A stretch of DNA of 47,849 nt, from the NCBI GenBank assembly GCA_002381185.1, contig DFOA01000065.1, positions 110,182-158,030 of the forward strand, given 5' to 3'. Position numbers and translations under genes: made by a program. The DNA comes from Firmicutes bacterium UBA3553. Lineage in GTDB: Bacteria > Bacillota > Clostridia > Tissierellales > Sedimentibacteraceae. How positions within the stretch are numbered: the first letter of the stretch is position 1; every line of letters starts with the position of its first letter. Positions 41,121 to 47,849 of this stretch are shown here, piece by piece. The notes beneath the pieces were generated by a model. It searched no databases, was not told the DNA's origin, and saw only the letters and a list, made by a program, of their open reading frames with translations.

Positions 41121-41519
41121 ATGAAAAAATTCACACCTTCTTTTTATGTAATTTTAATAATTATTATTTTGGCAATTACAGCTAAGTTTTCATCATCCGA
41201 AAATATAAAAATTTTTAGTTTAATGTTGTTTTGTATATTTTGCCTGTCATACATTATTTTTGACACTTATGGTCACATAAGAAGGAAGACTTATACTACT
41301 TCTAAATATATAGCAATAGTTAATATATTAAATATTTTTGCTTTCATGACTTTGTGCGTGTTTTTTCTTATAAACCATGATAATACAAGCTTGGAATTTA
41401 TGCATAGAAGTTCTAAATATATTACAGCAGCAAAACTGACCTTATTTTGTTTATTAATTGCCAGAAGTTATCTTGTGGGCGATAAATTTAAAATTAACAA
41501 GGCGAGTGAGGAACAGTAA
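41121..41519 (+). CDS. Four-helix membrane protein, end of the ABC operon
   Basis: A 132-residue protein with four hydrophobic segments (about 8-25, 34-53, 66-87 and 98-119) and a charged C-terminus (DKFKINKASEEQ). I recognise no family. ATG 41121 with GACGGAGATAAAA upstream is preferred to an in-frame ATG 15 bases earlier. It follows the ArsR-type regulator by 40 bases on the same strand and is likely part of the exporter operon; it could give self-protection or be an accessory subunit. That is inference from position. Confidence 0.7.
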   Translation: MKKFTPSFYVILIIIILAITAKFSSSENIKIFSLMLFCIFCLSYIIFDTYGHIRRKTYTTSKYIAIVNILNIFAFMTLCVFFLINHDNTSLEFMHRSSKYITAAKLTLFCLLIARSYLVGDKFKINKASEEQ

Positions 41520-41537
41520 AAAAGGAGAAGGAAATAA

Positions 41538-41590
41538 AAACCCAAACGAAAATCAATCATAAAAATGGGAGTTGATTTTTCGTTTGGGTT
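41538..41590 (-). terminator. Strong hairpin terminator after the aldehyde dehydrogenase gene
   Basis: AACCCAAACGAAAATCAA and TTGATTTTTCGTTTGGGTT pair over about 18 bases. On the minus strand the stem is followed by TTTTTATTT, so it ends the dehydrogenase transcript; on the plus strand the T-run is missing, but the stem may still help stop the ABC operon. Confidence 0.78.
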
Positions 41591-41654
41591 GCAGTAACTG
41601 CAAGTTATTTTAGCAGTAATTGAAACAAGAATAGATTTGCTTTATACGTCACAT

Positions 41655-43076
41655 TTATATATTCAGTATAATAACTTTTTCATCAGTCATTTCATTTATT
41701 GCATATTTAGCTCCCTCTTTGCCAAAACCGCTTTTTTTAAGACCTCCATATGGCATGTTGCGAGCTTTATAATAAGTTGTATCATTGATCATTATACCTC
41801 CGCATACTATTTTTTTTGCTGCTTTCATGGCCAAATTAATATCTTTTGTATAAACACCTGCCTGCAGACCATATTCCGAATCATTTACTAAGTCAATTGC
41901 TTCATCGAAATCCTTGTATGTGGTAATGGCAATTACAGGGCCAAAAACTTCCTTATAAAAGACTTTCATATCTCTGGTTACATCAGCCAGAATTGTAGGA
42001 AGGTAAAAACGTTCTTTGTAAGTTTTTCCACCTGTGATTAGTTTAGCGCCTTTTTCAACAGCTTCTTTTACCCAGCCATCCACGCGATTCACTTCATTTA
42101 TGCTTATTAATGGTCCCACTGTTGTTTTTTCATCAAGGGGATTGCCAAGAACTAATGATTCTGCAACTTCTTTTGCTTTTTTTACAAACGTGTCAGCTAC
42201 ATCCTCATGTACGATTACGCGCTGAACGGATTGGCATACCTGGCCAGAATTTGCAAAACCTTTTATGGCGCAATCTTCTGCCGCTTTTATTACATCAGCA
42301 TCTCTATGTACAATAACCGCCGCATTACTTCCCAATTCCATTGTAGATCTTCTTATTCCTATTGTGTTGGTGATATGTTCTCCAACTTGGGAGCTTCCTG
42401 TAAAACTGTAGAAATTAATATCCTTGTTCTGGAGAAGCCATTCTCCGGTGGTAGCACCAGACCCCATTACAAGCTGTATATGTTCTTCAGGCAACCCTGC
42501 TTCTAATACAAACTTTACTAATTTACATACGCTTACAGGAGTTTGTTGGGTTGGTTTAACTATTACAGTATTTCCTGCAGCAATGGCAGGTCCGACTTTT
42601 GAGGTTGTTAAGCTGAGAGGAAAATTAAAGGGTGTTATGGCACATACGATACCTACAGGTACTCGCATTGTAAATCCTATTCTGTTTTCAGAACCTGAAT
42701 CTCCATCTACAGGAACCATTTCGCCCGTTATTTTTTTGGCTTCTTCTGCAAAGTTTATGTAATTCTGTATAACACCGCATATTTCGGCCAAAGCCTCTTT
42801 ATAGGGCTTCCCGACTTCTTTACAAAGGGTTTCAGCCAACATATCCTTGTTATGTTTAATTATTCCGCTTAAATTCATCAAAATTTCGTATCTTTGCGTT
42901 GGAGTCAAATTTGTCTTATTAAAAGAATTTCTGGCAGATTTTACTGCATCATCAACATTTTCTTTGGATGCCTGAGCAATTGAAGCGAACGGTATTCCGG
43001 TATATTTCTCAATTACATCAAATTTTTCTTCTGTATCTACCCATTTGCCTCCGATGTACAATTTATAGTGGTCCAT
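41655..43076 (-). CDS. NAD(P)-dependent aldehyde dehydrogenase
   Basis: A 473-residue enzyme of the ALDH superfamily that oxidises an aldehyde to an acid in the cytoplasm. Seen in order: ITPFNFPLSLTTSKVGPAIAAG (cofactor domain start, in two parts), IVKPTQQTP, FTGSSQVGE, the general base in MELGSNAAVIV, the catalytic cysteine in GQVCQSVQR and the C-terminal EVFGPVIAI and PYGGLKKSGFGKEG motifs. The usual ELGG is ELGS. Closest in pattern to succinate-semialdehyde, lactaldehyde or glyceraldehyde-3-phosphate (non-phosphorylating) dehydrogenases; the substrate is not clear. ATG 43076 follows AGAAGGAGTGAATTT. A single-gene unit with its own terminator. Confidence 0.95.
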   Translation of the reverse strand: MDHYKLYIGGKWVDTEEKFDVIEKYTGIPFASIAQASKENVDDAVKSARNSFNKTNLTPTQRYEILMNLSGIIKHNKDMLAETLCKEVGKPYKEALAEICGVIQNYINFAEEAKKITGEMVPVDGDSGSENRIGFTMRVPVGIVCAITPFNFPLSLTTSKVGPAIAAGNTVIVKPTQQTPVSVCKLVKFVLEAGLPEEHIQLVMGSGATTGEWLLQNKDINFYSFTGSSQVGEHITNTIGIRRSTMELGSNAAVIVHRDADVIKAAEDCAIKGFANSGQVCQSVQRVIVHEDVADTFVKKAKEVAESLVLGNPLDEKTTVGPLISINEVNRVDGWVKEAVEKGAKLITGGKTYKERFYLPTILADVTRDMKVFYKEVFGPVIAITTYKDFDEAIDLVNDSEYGLQAGVYTKDINLAMKAAKKIVCGGIMINDTTYYKARNMPYGGLKKSGFGKEGAKYAINEMTDEKVIILNI

Positions 43077-43374
43077 AAATTCACTCCTTCTAGGTTTCTA
43101 ATATATTTTGTGTTTTCTTATTTATAGTTATATGCTAAGCAAAATTTATGCCAAACTCAAAATTTAATATTATTACGTTATATTATTGAAAATATAGCGA
43201 TAAAATTAACTTTATTACATAATCTTAAGAACGAAATTTTCAAATTTTAAAGTCATGGTTTTCACATTGAAATGGTTTAGATATTAAGATTGCATAAATT
43301 TTAATTAGAAAAGTAAAGAATCAAGAGTGATATATGTATTGCTGTGCTGGAATTATGCATATAGAACAAAATAC
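43077..43374. other. Intergenic region upstream of the aldehyde dehydrogenase gene
   Basis: Very AT-rich. It must hold the dehydrogenase promoter, but I see no convincing -35/-10 pair, riboswitch or small ORF. The terminator of the chemoreceptor gene lies at its far end (43375-43412). Confidence 0.4.
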
Positions 43375-43412
43375 AAGACCTGATTGAATTGGTTGAAAAT
43401 AAATCAGGCCTT
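43375..43412 (-). terminator. Terminator of the chemoreceptor gene
   Basis: AAGACCTGATT and AATCAGGCCTT pair with one mismatch; on the minus strand the stem is followed by GTATTTTG. Confidence 0.6.
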
Positions 43413-43431
43413 GGTTTCTAAGTGATGCCAG

Positions 43432-45225
43432 TTAAAAGCTAAAACTGCGTACTAAATTATGAAGCATTTCTGACTGTGAAAATAAATCTTCGCTTGCTGA
43501 GGCAGATTGTTCTGCGGCGGCAGAATTGATTTGAACAACGGAAGCTATTTGCTCAACTCCGATCTTAATTTGCTCAATAGCCATAGATTGTTCCCCTGAT
43601 GCCCTCGAAATTTCAGCCACTGTTTCAGCCGCTCCTTTTGAGTTTAGTACGACATTTGACAATGATGTGGCAGTTTTATCGGCTATTTCAGTTCCTTTTA
43701 TAATGGCTTTAATTGTATCTTCAATCAGCAAAGCCGTACTATGTGCAGCTTCTGAGCTTTTGCCTGCCAGATTTCTTACTTCGTCGGCAACTACTGCAAA
43801 TCCTTTTCCGTAAGAGCCGGCATGTGCTGCTTCTACAGCGGCATTTAAGGCAAGGATATTAGTTTGGAATGATATGTCATCGATTATTTTGATTATTTTT
43901 CGTATTTCTTTTGATTTGATGTTTATTTCCTTCATGGCATAAACCATGTCTTCCATATTTATATTGCATTGGTAAATTTCATTGTCAATAGTGATTAATT
44001 TATTGCTTGCATCAGAAGTGTTTTCAGCATTTTCTTTAACATGACCGTAAATTTCCTCAATTGCGGCAGAGGATTCCTCAATTGAGCTGGCCTGTTCAGT
44101 TACTCCCTTTGAAATGTTTTGCGAGTTCAATGATATTTGTTCTGATTTTTTCGACACCTCTGATGACAGTTCGTTTATATTTTTCAATGTTCTTGATAAC
44201 ATACTTACAGATTCGTAAATTGAATGCTCTATCTTTTCAAAATCCCCGTTGAATTTATGCTTTATAGTTATATTCAAATTTCCCTTCGACAGCTCGCTCA
44301 TAGCCTCATCTATCTCATTTATGTATAAAGTCAGTTTTTCTATTGAATTTTTCAGGTTTTCAGCCAATCTGCCTATTTCATTTTTTGACGTATAAGTTAT
44401 TTTGTAACCTAAATTTCCATCTGATAAAGCCTGGGATAATCTTTCAATTTCGTTGATTGGATCTACTATACTTCTGGTTATTAATTTTGTAATAATCATA
44501 CCTGAAAAAACAGCAGCCGCGATCATTGAAACAGTAAGAAAAAGAGAAAAGCGGATGTTTTTATTTGATTCATATGTTTCGTTTTGTAACCTCAGGTTTA
44601 TACCATCGGTTATTTCATTTAACGTCAGGGTGATATCATTGACAACAGGTTCATATGAATTAAAAATCAGCCTTGAGGCATCGCTTTTATATTTGTGGTT
44701 CATTACCTCATCTCTGACGACTGCTTCTTTTTCCAACAGATTCAAAACAGCATCAACCTTTTCTTTGTCTGTTGAAAGATGTTCTTTTAATTCATTTAGA
44801 TCAGCTGTCATTTCATCATACAGACTTTTATTAACAGTTCTGTAATCGTCCTTTTTTGCATTATTATCTGTCAGGGTTGAGGCATAAAGATTTTTTTCCA
44901 TATCCTTTAAATTTTTTGATACAGATGCAGCCAAATAAATTTCAGGTATTATAATTTCGTTCGTTCTGTCAAATAATTTAACTGTTCTATTAAAGTAATT
45001 AAGGCTGATAGTTATTGGAATAACAAATAATAAAATCAGTGCGGTAAAGGAAATCATCAGCTTTACTCCTAATTTCAGATCCTTAAACAAACTGCTATTA
45101 ATTTGAATGCTATGGTGTTCAGCAAGTTTCTTAAAGTTAATTTTTTTAAAATTACTTATCATTGCGGTTGAGGATTTAAAATTGATTATCTTGCTGCCAA
45201 TGTGGGTATATACTTTTTTAAACAT
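43432..45225 (-). CDS. Methyl-accepting chemotaxis protein
   Basis: A 597-residue chemoreceptor. Unusually, about 55 basic cytoplasmic residues precede the first membrane helix (MISFTALILLFVIPITISL). Then come a four-helix-bundle sensor domain (about 80-225), the second helix (LFLTVSMIAAAVFSGMIITKL), a HAMP domain (RSIVDPINEIERLSQALSDG) and a second HAMP-like segment (AMSELSKGNLNI), and a long signalling coiled coil. The conserved hairpin tip reads DISFQTNILALNAAVEAAHA followed by GSYGKGFAVVADEVRNLAG, which binds CheA/CheW. ATG 45225 follows AAAGGAGAATT; the longer frame would swallow this site. Ligand unknown. It is divergent from the EAL-GGDEF gene. Confidence 0.94.
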   Translation of the reverse strand: MFKKVYTHIGSKIINFKSSTAMISNFKKINFKKLAEHHSIQINSSLFKDLKLGVKLMISFTALILLFVIPITISLNYFNRTVKLFDRTNEIIIPEIYLAASVSKNLKDMEKNLYASTLTDNNAKKDDYRTVNKSLYDEMTADLNELKEHLSTDKEKVDAVLNLLEKEAVVRDEVMNHKYKSDASRLIFNSYEPVVNDITLTLNEITDGINLRLQNETYESNKNIRFSLFLTVSMIAAAVFSGMIITKLITRSIVDPINEIERLSQALSDGNLGYKITYTSKNEIGRLAENLKNSIEKLTLYINEIDEAMSELSKGNLNITIKHKFNGDFEKIEHSIYESVSMLSRTLKNINELSSEVSKKSEQISLNSQNISKGVTEQASSIEESSAAIEEIYGHVKENAENTSDASNKLITIDNEIYQCNINMEDMVYAMKEINIKSKEIRKIIKIIDDISFQTNILALNAAVEAAHAGSYGKGFAVVADEVRNLAGKSSEAAHSTALLIEDTIKAIIKGTEIADKTATSLSNVVLNSKGAAETVAEISRASGEQSMAIEQIKIGVEQIASVVQINSAAAEQSASASEDLFSQSEMLHNLVRSFSF

Positions 45226-45459
45226 AATTCTCCTTTCAAACAACAATTATCTCAGTTTAAATTTATTGCTGATTTTAAATATAGACATATAATGTAAATA
45301 CAGTTAAATGGAATTGTAAAGATTGTGTATTGTTGAAACATTCAGGTAAAATTATTAAAGTTAAATATTAATATTGGGGAGAATTACGCTTTACGTAAAG
45401 TTTACAAAATAATTACAAGAAATTGTATGTCAAATATTATTCATATGATAAATTTTCAT

Positions 45460-45465
45460 TATAAT
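45460..45465 (+). promoter_or_regulatory. Possible -10 element of the EAL-GGDEF gene
   Basis: TATAAT, with only a weak TTATTC 17 bases upstream. It would give a very short leader before ATG 45485. A perfect 12-bp palindrome CTTTACGTAAAG lies at 45389-45400 in the same gap and could be a regulator site. Confidence 0.4.
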
Positions 45466-45484
45466 ACTTCAAATGGAGAATCAA

Positions 45485-47227
45485 ATGTCAGATCTAATAA
45501 AAGAAGCATTAGACTATATAATTGATAATAAAAAAATAAAGACAGTTTTTCAGCCGATAGTATCTCTCAGAGACGGCAGCATATATGGACATGAGGCACT
45601 TAGCAGAATCACTTGTGAAAGTGAAATAAAAAATACGGACATGCTGTTTAATGCAGCAGGCAAATATAACCGGCTGTGGCAATTAGAACTCTTGTGCAGG
45701 ACTAAAGCTCTTGAAGCCGCATTTATATTTATGATTCCGCCTTACAGCAAAAAACTGTTTATTAATGTAAACCCATATACAATGCATGATGAAACATTCA
45801 AGAGAGGATTTACAAAAGATTTTCTAAAACAGTACAACATTGATCCTAAGAGTGTTATTTTTGAAATCACAGAAAAAAATGTTATAACAGATATCAGCAG
45901 TTTTAAATCAACCGTAGATTATTACAAGAGTCAGGATTACAGCATTGCAATTGATGATGCCGGAGCCGGATATTCAGGTTTAAATCTTATCAGTGATGTT
46001 CACCCTCATTTTATTAAGCTTGATATGAACTTAATACGCGGAATAAGTACGGACAGGCTTAAGTTTGCATTGGTAAAAGGGATGGTTGAATTTTCGAAAG
46101 CTTCAAATATTTCAATTATTGCTGAAGGAATTGAAACATATGAAGAGCTGGATACAATTATAAATCTAGGGGTTCAATACGGGCAAGGATATTATTTCCA
46201 GAAACCAGAAGAAAAAATAAGGGATGTAGATCAATCTGTATTAAAGTCCATCATGGAAATAAACTCGAAAAAAAATCATATATCTACCGGATTTACATCA
46301 AATATTTACATAAGAAATTTAGCTAAGAATACGCGCGTTGTTTCCACCAATGAAAAAGTAAATGCAGTGTATGAAATTTTTATAAAAGATCATGATTGCC
46401 TCGGATTATGCGTAGTGGATAATAATGTCCCTGTGGGGATTGTTACCAAGGAAAACATTGCATTGAAACTAAGCGGAAATTATGGATTTTCGCTATATAA
46501 AAATAAGAGTATAAAAGAAATTATGGATAGGGAATTTTTATATGTTGAATACAATACTCCCATAAATGTTGTCTCTGAATTAGCCATGAATCGTCTTAAT
46601 GATAAACTATATGATTTAATAGTTGTTACTGAGAACAATAAATTTATTGGTACTGTAACAATCAAGGATTTGCTTCAGAAGACAACGGAATTGGAAGTTT
46701 CTGCTGCCAAACACCTAAATCCGCTGTCCGGCCTCCCAGGCAATATTATTATTGAACAAACTTTGAATCAGATATTGATGAACTTCTCGGAATATAGTGT
46801 GGCATATTTGGATATCGATAATTTTAAGGCATATAATGATGTATATGGATTTGAAAAAGGCGATCGTGTTATTAAGCTCCTTTCTGACATTTTGAAAAAA
46901 CATAGGAATGATTTATATTTTATCGGTCATGTAGGAGGAGATGATTTTGTAATAATTGTTGGCAAGTGTGTTTGCAGTGATTACTTTATGTATATTAAAA
47001 GAGAGTTTGAAAAGGATGTGTTAAAATATTATAGCAACACTGATGTCGAAAATGGATATATTATCTCTTTAAACAGAAGGGGCGAGATAGAAAAGTTCTC
47101 TCTTATTACATTGACATGTGTCGTAGTAAACAATGCCGGCTATAATTTTAAAAATGTTGCAGATTTAACTGAGAAACTGGCAAATTTAAAGAAGACTGCA
47201 AAACAGCAATTAAAAATTTTAAGCTAA
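45485..47227 (+). CDS. EAL-CBS-CBS-GGDEF cyclic-di-GMP protein
   Basis: A 580-residue cytoplasmic protein with an N-terminal EAL phosphodiesterase domain (about 15-255), a tandem CBS module (about 270-400) and a C-terminal GGDEF domain (about 405-570). The EAL metal and catalytic residues look intact: HEALSR, NVNP, FEITE, IDDAGAGYSGL, FIKLD, AEGIET, and QGYYFQKP. The GGDEF active loop reads GGDDF, with Asp for the usual Glu, and no RxxD inhibitory site precedes it; cyclase activity is doubtful, and the domain may instead bind GTP to regulate the EAL domain. CBS pairs sense adenine nucleotides, so energy status may be an input. No membrane helix. ATG 45485 is chosen (ATGGAGAATCAA before it). 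Confidence 0.93.
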   Translation: MSDLIKEALDYIIDNKKIKTVFQPIVSLRDGSIYGHEALSRITCESEIKNTDMLFNAAGKYNRLWQLELLCRTKALEAAFIFMIPPYSKKLFINVNPYTMHDETFKRGFTKDFLKQYNIDPKSVIFEITEKNVITDISSFKSTVDYYKSQDYSIAIDDAGAGYSGLNLISDVHPHFIKLDMNLIRGISTDRLKFALVKGMVEFSKASNISIIAEGIETYEELDTIINLGVQYGQGYYFQKPEEKIRDVDQSVLKSIMEINSKKNHISTGFTSNIYIRNLAKNTRVVSTNEKVNAVYEIFIKDHDCLGLCVVDNNVPVGIVTKENIALKLSGNYGFSLYKNKSIKEIMDREFLYVEYNTPINVVSELAMNRLNDKLYDLIVVTENNKFIGTVTIKDLLQKTTELEVSAAKHLNPLSGLPGNIIIEQTLNQILMNFSEYSVAYLDIDNFKAYNDVYGFEKGDRVIKLLSDILKKHRNDLYFIGHVGGDDFVIIVGKCVCSDYFMYIKREFEKDVLKYYSNTDVENGYIISLNRRGEIEKFSLITLTCVVVNNAGYNFKNVADLTEKLANLKKTAKQQLKILS

Positions 47228-47268
47228 ATATTAGGTGGCTTTCCACACAGCCCCATATTCAATATTAA

Positions 47269-47307
47269 CAAGACTGCTTTAGCACATCAGGCAGTTTTGT
47301 TTTTTTG
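47269..47307 (+). terminator. Rho-independent terminator after the EAL-GGDEF gene
   Basis: AAGACTGC (about 47270-47277) pairs with GCAGTTTT (47291-47298) including G-T pairs, followed by GTTTTTTT. Confidence 0.78.
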
Positions 47308-47351
47308 ATTAAAATATCAGTCTGAATATAAAAACAAACCAAACAAAAATA

Positions 47352-47390
47352 TTACATTATATTTACATTCAAATGATTTTATCTTTACCT
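47352..47390 (+). promoter_or_regulatory. Candidate Pho box upstream of the pstS-like gene
   Basis: TTACAT (47352), TTACAT (47363) and TTACCT (47385) keep an 11-base register, with a degenerate TGATTT in the remaining slot at 47374. Bacillus PhoP binds TT(A/T/C)ACA direct repeats with 11-base period. A -10-like TATATAC follows at about 47397. Confidence 0.5.
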
Positions 47391-47441
47391 ATGAATTATA
47401 TACTTGGCACAAGATTAAAAATCAAAGGAGATTAAAACTAA

Positions 47442-47849
47442 ATGAAAGCAAGAAAAATATTATCAATAATATCGACGGTATTAATAATGACAATGGCATT
47501 TGCAGGATGTGCAAAAAATGATACGGAGACACCGGCAGTACAACCGGCACCAAACCAACAATCTGAACAAAAACCGGAGCAGCCTGCATCAAATTTTGAC
47601 TCTGATAAAGATATAACTGTAATTGCAAGAGATGCAGCATCAGGCACAAGAGGAGCTTTTCATGAACTCATGAAAATTATGGTTAAAGAAGGCGACACAG
47701 AAGTTGACAAACTTGTTGTCGGAGCTTTAGAGTTTGATGGAACTGACAAAGTTATTACAGCAGTAGAAGGAGACAAGTATGGAATCGGCTATATCTCTCT
47801 CGGTTCAGTCAGCGAAAGAATTTCAGCAGCCAGCGTTGACGGAGTGGAA
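47442..47849 (+). CDS. pstS: Phosphate ABC transporter substrate-binding lipoprotein, PstS-like (partial)
   Basis: The gene runs off the window end; 136 codons are visible. They encode a signal peptide with lipobox AFAGC (Cys about 23), a Pro/Gln/Glu-rich linker (about 30-50) and the start of a type II periplasmic-binding fold: ITVIARDAASGTRGAFHEL, in which the S-G-T-R segment is the phosphate-binding loop of PstS, and YGIGYISLGSV. PstS captures extracellular phosphate for the PstCAB importer, whose genes would be expected beyond 47849. ATG 47442 follows AAAGGAGATTAAAACTA. The upstream Pho box candidate fits phosphate-starvation control. The mature part starts the binding domain directly with IARDAASGT, which suggests the short two-domain order seen in Clostridia. 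Confidence 0.85.
   Translation, partial: MKARKILSIISTVLIMTMAFAGCAKNDTETPAVQPAPNQQSEQKPEQPASNFDSDKDITVIARDAASGTRGAFHELMKIMVKEGDTEVDKLVVGALEFDGTDKVITAVEGDKYGIGYISLGSVSERISAASVDGVE

Noticed and set aside
41538..41590. Plus-strand terminator of the ABC operon
   Set aside because: The stem has no T run on the plus strand; assigned to the minus-strand dehydrogenase gene, although it may still slow plus-strand transcription.

Overview
The window reads as chromosomal DNA from a low-GC, endospore-former-type Firmicute of the Clostridia/Tissierellia kind. The clues are an AT-rich composition with a strict AGGAGG-type ribosome binding site before nearly every gene, a Veg protein, two T-box leaders, a type-3 (short, archaeal-like) ProRS, and many sigma-A promoters with TTGACA-17-TATAAT spacing. 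A Sedimentibacter-like anaerobe would fit, but I cannot prove genus from sequence alone. No rRNA, tRNA, CRISPR array, phage module or intact transposase gene was seen.

Layout. 1-4.3 kb: corA (minus) with a possible leader peptide, veg, a membrane-anchored metallophosphoesterase, and a secreted 5'-nucleotidase with a LysM domain. 4.4-6.3 kb: T-box-controlled proS with a small overlapping upstream ORF. 6.5-12.7 kb: an RND efflux operon (membrane fusion protein broken by one in-frame TGA, AcrB-like pump, TetR regulator, short TolC-like protein) behind a textbook promoter that carries a TetR-like operator. 12.9-17.0 kb: a 1372-residue tandem DUF445 protein. 17.2-20.4 kb: an EF-G-like GTPase whose switch-II histidine is replaced by tyrosine, ferritin, and a small membrane protein. 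20.6-24.4 kb: two divergent ArsR-controlled arsenic-type operons (permease plus mini-thioredoxin; arsC-arsR-acr3) separated by a REP-like repeat cluster. 24.5-30.2 kb: a decayed AbrB/PIN toxin-antitoxin pair, a methyltransferase, T-box-controlled trpS, a lipoprotein/membrane-protein pair and a NUDIX hydrolase. 30.6-31.7 kb: a DUF362 ferredoxin-type protein, richer in G+C than its surroundings. 31.8-37.4 kb: a sigma-54 module with a PrpR-type activator, divergent from a perfect -24/-12 promoter that drives a 2-hydroxyacid dehydrogenase, an RraA-type aldolase, a DctM/GntP-like permease and a 73-residue membrane protein. 37.4-41.5 kb: an ABC-2 exporter operon with its own ArsR-type regulator. 41.6-47.8 kb: an aldehyde dehydrogenase, a chemoreceptor, an EAL-CBS-GGDEF protein, and the start of a PstS-like phosphate-binding lipoprotein behind a candidate Pho box.

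The observations most worth following are: (i) the sigma-54 operon, which looks like a self-contained uptake and catabolism unit for an unknown hydroxy/oxo acid; (ii) two near-identical ECF-sigma-like promoters (GGAAC-N16/17-CGTCTAA) in front of unrelated envelope genes of unknown function; (iii) the giant duplicated DUF445 protein; (iv) small leader ORFs before corA and proS; and (v) a TolC-like protein without obvious barrel segments paired with an RND pump in a Gram-positive-type genome.
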